A DNA stretch of 20,711 nt from IMG/VR virus record IMGVR_UViG_3300022542_000311, positions 1 through 20,711 of that record. One strand, 5' to 3'. The notes under the pieces are model-generated. The model did no database searches. It worked only from the letters and a program-made list of their open reading frames with translations, and was not told where the DNA came from. Below, in pieces: positions 20,619 through 20,711 of the stretch. This DNA comes from a virus. The translations under genes were made by a program, and so were the position numbers. Numbering within the stretch: the stretch's first letter is position 1; each line of letters begins with the position of its first letter.

Positions 20619-20711
20619 ATGCCTAACGACTTCGTAAAAGAAAGAATGGTCATGATTAAAAGGGTCACTGCTAATTGTCCTATGTGTGACAGGAAGCGTG
20701 ACGACAAAGAC
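20619..20711 (+). CDS. Start of a small zinc-type cassette gene (cut by window end)
   Basis: ATG 20619 follows GGGAG and begins 21 bases after the GTTATCT box, like the first cassette gene. The visible 31 residues include CPMC near residues 20-23, half of a zinc knuckle, amid basic residues. The end lies beyond the window, so length and family are unknown. It resembles the other cassette genes in being small and cysteine-bearing. Confidence 0.55.
   Translation, partial: MPNDFVKERMVMIKRVTANCPMCDRKRDDKD

Overview
The window looks like part of the genome of a tailed double-stranded DNA phage. Every supported gene lies on the + strand. Genes are small and tightly packed, often overlapping as ATGA. 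Shine-Dalgarno (SD) sequences are strong (AGGAG), base composition is AT-rich, and the recognisable genes form a phage-type DNA replication, recombination and base-modification set. No structural, packaging or lysis genes are visible. The host cannot be named from sequence alone.

Layout. (1) Positions 1-1220 hold small genes separated by attC-like recombination sites, an arrangement that resembles an integron gene-cassette array. The 3-prime box after each gene is the reverse complement of the box before the same gene (7/7, 7/7 and 6/7 bases for three genes). No integrase is visible. (2) 1234-2464: three small unknown genes and QueE. (3) 2461-3401: a promoter with a palindrome in its spacer, a zinc ribbon protein and a histone-H1-like Lys/Ala-rich protein, closed by a clear terminator. 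(4) 3478-7068: FolE, an unknown gene, QueC, a HAD phosphatase, a ruined HNH/AP2 homing endonuclease, a methyltransferase-like protein and a DpdA-like transglycosylase. Together with QueE this is a 7-deazaguanine DNA modification pathway; QueD is not seen. (5) 7062-8063: four small unknown genes. (6) 8032-16168: sliding clamp, small membrane protein, a UDG-like/family A DNA polymerase fusion, zinc protein, clamp loader, a promoter with a structured leader, an unknown conserved phage protein, a UvsY-like mediator, a gp32-like SSB and RecA/UvsX. (7) 16165-16881: an intact HNH/AP2 homing endonuclease fused in frame to a chlamydial Hc1-like histone, which also has its own start and SD. (8) 17008-20452: small genes, a 5-prime nuclease, endonuclease VII and an ATP-dependent DNA ligase. 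(9) 20454-20711: another attC-like site and the start of a further small zinc-type gene.

How the genes work together. FolE, QueE and QueC (with a QueD from elsewhere) would turn GTP into preQ0, and DpdA would exchange it for guanine in phage DNA. The methyltransferase and HAD protein may elaborate the base or its precursor. The polymerase, clamp, loader, SSB, 5-prime nuclease and ligase form most of a replisome; primase and helicase are not here. RecA, the UvsY-like protein and endonuclease VII would handle recombination and junction resolution.

The least expected features are the attC-like array in a phage context with a similar site at the far end, the two related homing endonucleases (one dead, one fused to a histone-like gene), and the promoter-leader RNA before the recombination operon.
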